Shown here piece by piece: positions 15,284 through 18,866 of a stretch of DNA of 18,866 nucleotides (within the stretch, counting starts at the first letter, position 1; every line of letters begins with the position of its first letter). A program made the position numbers and the translations under genes. Under the pieces are notes generated by a model. The model made no database searches, was not told the origin of the DNA, and saw nothing but the letters and a program-made list of their open reading frames with translations. The stretch is from Pontimonas sp. (GTDB taxonomy: Bacteria; Actinomycetota; Actinomycetes; Actinomycetales; Microbacteriaceae): NCBI GenBank assembly GCA_017852615.1, contig JAFMKX010000010.1, forward strand, positions 1,755 to 20,620, written 5' to 3'.

Positions 15284-16162
15284 ATGGCATGGTCAACAGG
15301 AAAGTGGTCGCTCTCAAAAGCACTCAAAAATCTCGTTTCCCAGGCACAGATTGATGAATCGACCTGGGAAGAGCTCGAGGACAGTCTTCTCGGTGCTGAT
15401 TTTGGACCAGACCTGACGGAATCGCTGCTGGCCAGCGTGCGCGCCGAAGTGGAGCGCATTGGTACCACCAAACCCGATGATGTGGGGGCCATCCTGCGGG
15501 ATGCTCTGGAAGAACAACTTGCCCGCTATGACTCCACGCTGATGCTGACCGAGCGCCCCGCAATCGTGTTGGTCGTGGGCGTCAACGGAGTGGGAAAGAC
15601 CACCACGATTGGCAAATTTGCCAAATTCCTGACCAACGCCGGGCGCAGTGTCGTCATTGCTGCTGCGGATACTTTTCGCGCTGCCGCGGTGGAGCAACTG
15701 AGCACCTGGGCAGAGCGAGCAGGAGTTCAGATTGTGACGCCCGAGAAGGAAGGGCAAGATCCCGCTTCGGTGGCCTATCAAGCCGTGGAAAAAGCGAAAG
15801 CGGAGGGCATTGACATCGTGTTGGTGGACACCGCTGGTCGCCTCCACACCAAATCTGGATTGATGGACGAGCTGGGCAAAATCCGTCGGGTGCTGGAAAA
15901 GGTAGCCCCGGTCTCAGAAGTGCTGTTGGTGCTTGATGCCACCACAGGGCACAACGGAGTTCTCCAGGCGCAAGCGTTTCTGGAGCAAGCAGGGGTCACC
16001 GGTTTAGTGCTGACGAAAACCGATGGCAGCGCTAAAGGTGGGTTCGTGATGAACGTGCAAGAAAGCACGGGCCTTCCCATCAAGCTGTTGGGACTGGGGG
16101 AGGGTATTGGCGATATGACCGGTTTTTCTCCTCAGGCCTTCGCCAAAGCACTCACGGATTAG
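15284..16162 (+). CDS. ftsY: Signal recognition particle receptor FtsY
   Basis: FtsY is the membrane-associated GTPase that receives ribosome-SRP complexes and hands them to the Sec translocon. The 292-aa protein is the minimal NG form: it begins with an amphipathic basic helix (KWSLSKALKNLV) that may be the membrane-targeting helix, with no acidic A domain as in E. coli. GTPase motifs are G1 GVNGVGKTT at 99-107, DTFRAAAVEQL, DTAGRL, TKTDGSAKGG, and a closing GLGEGIGDM. ATG 15284 lies 22 nt after the small membrane protein's stop, so the two probably share a transcript. Its stop overlaps the stop of the convergent carbonic-anhydrase-like gene. Confidence 0.95.
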   Translation: MAWSTGKWSLSKALKNLVSQAQIDESTWEELEDSLLGADFGPDLTESLLASVRAEVERIGTTKPDDVGAILRDALEEQLARYDSTLMLTERPAIVLVVGVNGVGKTTTIGKFAKFLTNAGRSVVIAAADTFRAAAVEQLSTWAERAGVQIVTPEKEGQDPASVAYQAVEKAKAEGIDIVLVDTAGRLHTKSGLMDELGKIRRVLEKVAPVSEVLLVLDATTGHNGVLQAQAFLEQAGVTGLVLTKTDGSAKGGFVMNVQESTGLPIKLLGLGEGIGDMTGFSPQAFAKALTD

Positions 16163-16674
16163 TCGCTGAGGCCCTGATAACGCCGAGCTAGTTCCTGGTA
16201 GGTCGAGGCATTGTCTCGAATAGCAGTCTTTTCTTCCAGGGAAAGTTCGCGTCGCACTTTGCCAGGCACACCGGCAACCAGGGAACCCGGGGGTATGACG
16301 GTGCCTTCGAGCACAACAGTGCCCGCGGCGATGAGACATTCTTCGCCCACACTGGCCCCGTTGAGCACCGTGGCATTCATTCCCACCAGGGAGTTATCGC
16401 CAATGGTGGCACCGTGCACCACAGCACTGTGTCCCACACTCACTCCTGAGCCGATGTGGGCTGGATACGAGGGGTCTCCATGGACGACCACGTTGTCTTG
16501 AAGGTTGGAACCAGCTCCCAGGGAAATAGCGTCACGGTCAGCTCGAAGTACCGCACCGAACATCACGACTGCGCCAGCGCCAATGCTTACCTGGCCAATC
16601 AGAGTCGCGGTGGGAGCAATCCATGCTCCCTCTTCCACCTGGGGGGTATGTCCGCCAAACGTCACTGTGTTCAC
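16159..16674 (-). CDS. Gamma-carbonic-anhydrase-like hexapeptide-repeat protein
   Basis: A 171-aa left-handed beta-helix protein with repeated Ile/Val-Gly-x-x hexapeptides, related to gamma-carbonic anhydrases and to YrdA/PaaY-type proteins. The three zinc-ligand histidines are present at 65, 82 and 87 (HGD and GHSAVVHG), as are Arg44 and Asp46 of the trimer-interface site. It may hydrate CO2, but many members have no measured activity. The C-terminal helix carries PGKVRREL. The start is GTG 16674; the TATGCT hexamer 6 nt upstream suggests leaderless expression. It lies antisense between ftsY and ffh, with its stop codon overlapping the ftsY stop in TTAG (16159-16162). Confidence 0.88.
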   Translation of the reverse strand: MNTVTFGGHTPQVEEGAWIAPTATLIGQVSIGAGAVVMFGAVLRADRDAISLGAGSNLQDNVVVHGDPSYPAHIGSGVSVGHSAVVHGATIGDNSLVGMNATVLNGASVGEECLIAAGTVVLEGTVIPPGSLVAGVPGKVRRELSLEEKTAIRDNASTYQELARRYQGLSD

Positions 16675-16680
16675 TCTTCG

Positions 16681-16686
16681 AGCATA
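16681..16686 (-). promoter_or_regulatory. Candidate -10 element for the carbonic-anhydrase-like gene
   Basis: TATGCT on the minus strand is followed by 6 nt (CGAAGA) and GTG 16674, the leaderless geometry. Confidence 0.55.
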
Positions 16687-16752
16687 GAAGCTTTCGGTGA
16701 TGCAGGGACCCTCTGGGGAGTCAACCTTCTGAATTCTCTGAGCTATCTCGGC

Positions 16753-16758
16753 TAGTCT
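16753..16758 (+). promoter_or_regulatory. Candidate -10 element for ffh
   Basis: TAGTCT ends 8 nt before ATG 16767, and the spacer TGTTGCTC holds no Shine-Dalgarno. TTCTGA at 16727-16732 could be a poor -35 with a 20-nt spacer. Confidence 0.45.
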
Positions 16759-16766
16759 TGTTGCTC

Positions 16767-18272
16767 ATGGCGGCCTTTGGATCACTCTCGGAGCGCCTTA
16801 CTGCCACGTTTTCTTCGCTTCGCCAAAAAGGCAAGCTTTCCGCTGCTGATGTCGATGGCACTGTGCGCGATATCCGTCGCGCCCTCTTAGAATCTGACGT
16901 TGCGCTGGAGGTAGTGAAAGCTTTTGCCGCCACGGTGCGGGAGCGGGCACTCTCGGATGATGTCAATAAAGCGCTCAACCCCGCTCAACAAGTTGTCACC
17001 ATCGTCAATGAAGAACTTCAAAGCATTTTGGGGGGCGAGTCCAGAACTCTGAGTTTTGCCAAAACTCCTCCCACAGTCATCATGCTGGCCGGGTTACAGG
17101 GTTCCGGTAAGACGACTTTGGCGGGAAAACTCTCTCGCTGGCTTAAAGACCAAGGACACACCCCGGTGGTGGTGGCCTGTGACCTGCAAAGACCCGGAGC
17201 GGTCAAGCAGCTGGGTATCGTGGCCGAAGCTGCGGGCGCAGCCTTTTTTGCTCCCGAACCCGGCGATGGCGTGGGAGACCCGGTCGCGGTGGCCAAGAGT
17301 GGTGTGAAATACGCCAAGGACAAAGGCCATGATGTGGTCATTCTCGACACGGCCGGTCGTCTGGGTGTCGATAGCGACATGATGGCTCAAGCGGCAGCGA
17401 TCAAGAAGGTGACCAACCCCGACGAAATCCTTTTCGTGATTGATTCAATGATGGGTCAAGACGCAGTCCACACCGCCCAGGCCTTCCTCGATGGTGTCGA
17501 TTTCACCGGGGTCGTTCTCACCAAGCTCGATGGTGATGCCAAAGGTGGGGCTGCACTCAGTGTTACCGGCGTGACCCACCGCCCCATTCTCTTTGCCTCC
17601 ACCGGAGAAAAGATCGAGGAATTCGAGGTATTCCACCCCGATCGCATGGCCAGTCGAATTCTCGACTTGGGAGACATTCTCACCCTGATCGAGCAGGCCC
17701 AAAAAGCGTTTGATCAAGAAGAAGCCGCGGAGTTGGAAGAAAAGTTCCTCTCGGAGACTTTCACACTCGATGACTTCTTGGGTCAGCTGCAACAAATTAA
17801 AAAAATGGGCTCCCTGTCCGGGATGCTCAATATGTTGCCCGGTGCCCGGGGGATGCAAGACCAGATTGATCAGATTGACGAAAAAGAGCTCTCTCGCACA
17901 GAGGCCATCATTCAATCGATGACTCCCCGCGAGCGCGTGATGCCCAAGCTTCTCAATGGCTCAAGGCGAATGCGCATCGCCAAGGGGTCGGGTTCCACGG
18001 TCACCGAAGTGAACCAACTCGTGGTGCGATTTGACCAGGCCGCGAAGATGATGAAAACCGTGGCCAAGGGCGGCGTGCCCCAAATTCCGGGGATGGGACC
18101 CATTGCAGGAATGCCGGGGCGCGGGAAAAAGAAGGCCAAAAAGAAGGCTGGATCGCGCTCGGGTAATCCCGCTAAGCGCGCGGAAATGGCTTTAGGTAAG
18201 GGAAATTCCCCGACATCGGGTGGTTCTGGTGCCGGTTCGAGTTTTGGCTTATCGGGACCCACTTCGGAATAA
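16767..18272 (+). CDS. ffh: Signal recognition particle protein Ffh
   Basis: Ffh (SRP54) binds signal sequences with 4.5S RNA and docks with FtsY. The 501-aa protein has an N domain, GTPase motifs GLQGSGKTT at 109-117, CDLQRPGAVKQL, DTAGRLGVD, TKLDGDAKGGAAL, and then the Met-rich M domain from about residue 330. The M domain includes the RNA-binding stretch NGSRRMRIAKGSGST. A basic tail (KKKAKKKAGSR) and a final Gly/Ser-rich segment of about 25 residues follow. ATG 16767 matches the family's MAAFGSLSERL start; an upstream TTG pair at 16758-16763 lies in the promoter. It diverges from the carbonic-anhydrase-like gene over 92 bp. Confidence 0.96.
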   Translation: MAAFGSLSERLTATFSSLRQKGKLSAADVDGTVRDIRRALLESDVALEVVKAFAATVRERALSDDVNKALNPAQQVVTIVNEELQSILGGESRTLSFAKTPPTVIMLAGLQGSGKTTLAGKLSRWLKDQGHTPVVVACDLQRPGAVKQLGIVAEAAGAAFFAPEPGDGVGDPVAVAKSGVKYAKDKGHDVVILDTAGRLGVDSDMMAQAAAIKKVTNPDEILFVIDSMMGQDAVHTAQAFLDGVDFTGVVLTKLDGDAKGGAALSVTGVTHRPILFASTGEKIEEFEVFHPDRMASRILDLGDILTLIEQAQKAFDQEEAAELEEKFLSETFTLDDFLGQLQQIKKMGSLSGMLNMLPGARGMQDQIDQIDEKELSRTEAIIQSMTPRERVMPKLLNGSRRMRIAKGSGSTVTEVNQLVVRFDQAAKMMKTVAKGGVPQIPGMGPIAGMPGRGKKKAKKKAGSRSGNPAKRAEMALGKGNSPTSGGSGAGSSFGLSGPTSE

Positions 18273-18435
18273 ATAGCCCTACTGGTTACGCACTCGCCCA
18301 AAATCTGGCAGACTAGGGCGCTGGAGCACTTCGCCCGACCCTCTATCAGGCGCTTGAGCTTCCCCCTAGACGTTCTGACGATTGTGCCCCCACGTAATCG
18401 TTGGTTGTTATTACGACTCATCTACTTGGAGAAAC
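18273..18435 (+). other. Intergenic region between ffh and rpsP
   Basis: This 163-bp gap is the longest in the window. No terminator with a T tract and no TANNNT hexamer at leaderless spacing is seen. A short GGGCG/CGCCC stem (about 18316-18333) and a repeated GGCGCT are too weak to call. The rpsP promoter probably lies here but I cannot place it. GGAG at 18428-18431 is the rpsP Shine-Dalgarno. Confidence 0.5.
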
Positions 18436-18866
18436 GTGGCTGTAAAAATTCGTTTGAAGCGCATGGGCAAGGTCCACGCACCGTATTACCGCATTGTTGT
18501 TGCCGATTCCCGCACGAAGCGTGACGGTCGCGTCATTGAAGAAATTGGCAAGTACCACCCCACCGAGTCCCCCTCGTTGATCGAGGTCAACTCAGATCGT
18601 GCGCAGTATTGGCTCGGCGTTGGAGCCCAGCCCACCGAGCAGGTGGCTGCCCTCTTGAAACTCACCGGTGACTGGGGTCGCTTCAAAGGTGACAAGAACG
18701 CCAAGAGCACCGTTCAGGTTGCTGAACCTAAAGTTCCTTTCTCACCGGACACGAAGAAGAAGCCAGTGCTTCGCCCCAAGGTAGTCAAGCCCGTGGTGGA
18801 AGAAGCACCAGCCCAGGAAGCACCAGCACAGGAAGCACCGGTCGCTGAAGCACCTGCCGAAGCACC
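18436..18866 (+). CDS. rpsP: 30S ribosomal protein S16, 3' end cut by window
   Basis: S16 is a small-subunit assembly protein that binds 16S rRNA. The frame opens with GTG and reads M-A-V-K-I-R-L-K-R-M-G, then YYRIVVADSRTKRDGR and IEEIGKYHP, the standard S16 core of about 80 residues. After the core comes a long tail of Lys/Pro and then Ala/Glu/Pro repeats, as in other actinobacterial S16 proteins. The window ends after 143 full codons with no stop. GGAG (18428-18431) is 4 nt before the GTG. It follows ffh, the usual actinobacterial order, and probably heads the rpsP / KH-protein / rimM / trmD / rplS operon beyond the window. Confidence 0.95.
   Translation, partial: MAVKIRLKRMGKVHAPYYRIVVADSRTKRDGRVIEEIGKYHPTESPSLIEVNSDRAQYWLGVGAQPTEQVAALLKLTGDWGRFKGDKNAKSTVQVAEPKVPFSPDTKKKPVLRPKVVKPVVEEAPAQEAPAQEAPVAEAPAEA
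18802..18866 (+). repeat. Tandem 15-nt repeat in the rpsP tail
   Basis: GAAGCACC recurs at 18802, 18817, 18832, 18847 and 18859. The first three units are 15 nt, encoding Glu-Ala-Pro-Ala-Gln twice and Glu-Ala-Pro-Val-Ala; the next is 12 nt. The array runs past the window edge, so total copy number is unknown. Confidence 0.85.

Noticed and set aside
18276..18319. GCCCTA and TAGGGC pairing after ffh as a terminator
   Set aside because: Six base pairs enclosing more than 30 nt with no T tract; not a credible terminator.
1..18866. Mobile element, prophage, CRISPR array, tRNA or rRNA
   Set aside because: No transposase or integrase, no terminal inverted repeats, no spaced direct repeats and no RNA gene signature were seen in any region.

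Overview
The window is a housekeeping block of an actinobacterium with a compact genome, probably Microbacteriaceae or a close relative. The basis is gene order (ddl / DUF3515 / thiL / rsmD / recG / coaD / DUF177 / rpmF / rnc / mutM / smc / ftsY / ffh / rpsP, the actinobacterial arrangement), moderately high GC by eye, frequent GTG starts, a DUF3515 lipoprotein and an Ala/Glu/Pro-rich S16 tail. No RNA gene, insertion sequence, phage gene or CRISPR array is visible. Genes fill nearly all the space: the largest gap is the 163 bp before rpsP, and no gene-free stretch exceeds 300 bp.

Layout. (1) 1-2887: a tight three-gene run of the end of an alpha/beta hydrolase-like gene, a membrane-anchored MurF-like Mur ligase and a divergent D-Ala-D-Ala ligase-like ATP-grasp enzyme. 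This is the least ordinary part of the window. (2) 2896-4952: a DUF3515 lipoprotein (minus) and thiL (plus) fire from one bidirectional promoter. rsmD (minus) overlaps the 3' end of thiL tail to tail. (3) 5010-9074: recG, coaD and a class-III aminotransferase that is not normally part of this block. (4) 9084-15064: DUF177/YceD, rpmF, rnc, mutM and smc, closely packed; rnc and mutM overlap by 8 nt. (5) 15100-18866: an unlisted 53-aa single-pass membrane protein, ftsY, a gamma-carbonic-anhydrase-like gene on the opposite strand, ffh, and the start of rpsP.

Functionally the block covers cell-wall precursor ligation (Mur ligase, Ddl), cofactor synthesis (thiL, coaD), ribosome biogenesis (rsmD, DUF177, L32, RNase III, S16), DNA repair and chromosome organisation (recG, mutM, smc), and co-translational membrane targeting (ftsY, ffh).

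The clearest non-coding signal is a repeated promoter geometry. Nine genes have a TANNNT -10-like hexamer ending 6-8 nt before the start codon and most of these lack a convincing Shine-Dalgarno, which is the signature of leaderless transcripts. At DUF3515/thiL two such hexamers on opposite strands share their TA step. The candidates most worth following as undescribed biology are the hydrolase / membrane Mur ligase / Ddl-like cassette, the 53-aa membrane protein beside ftsY, and the divergent leaderless promoters.
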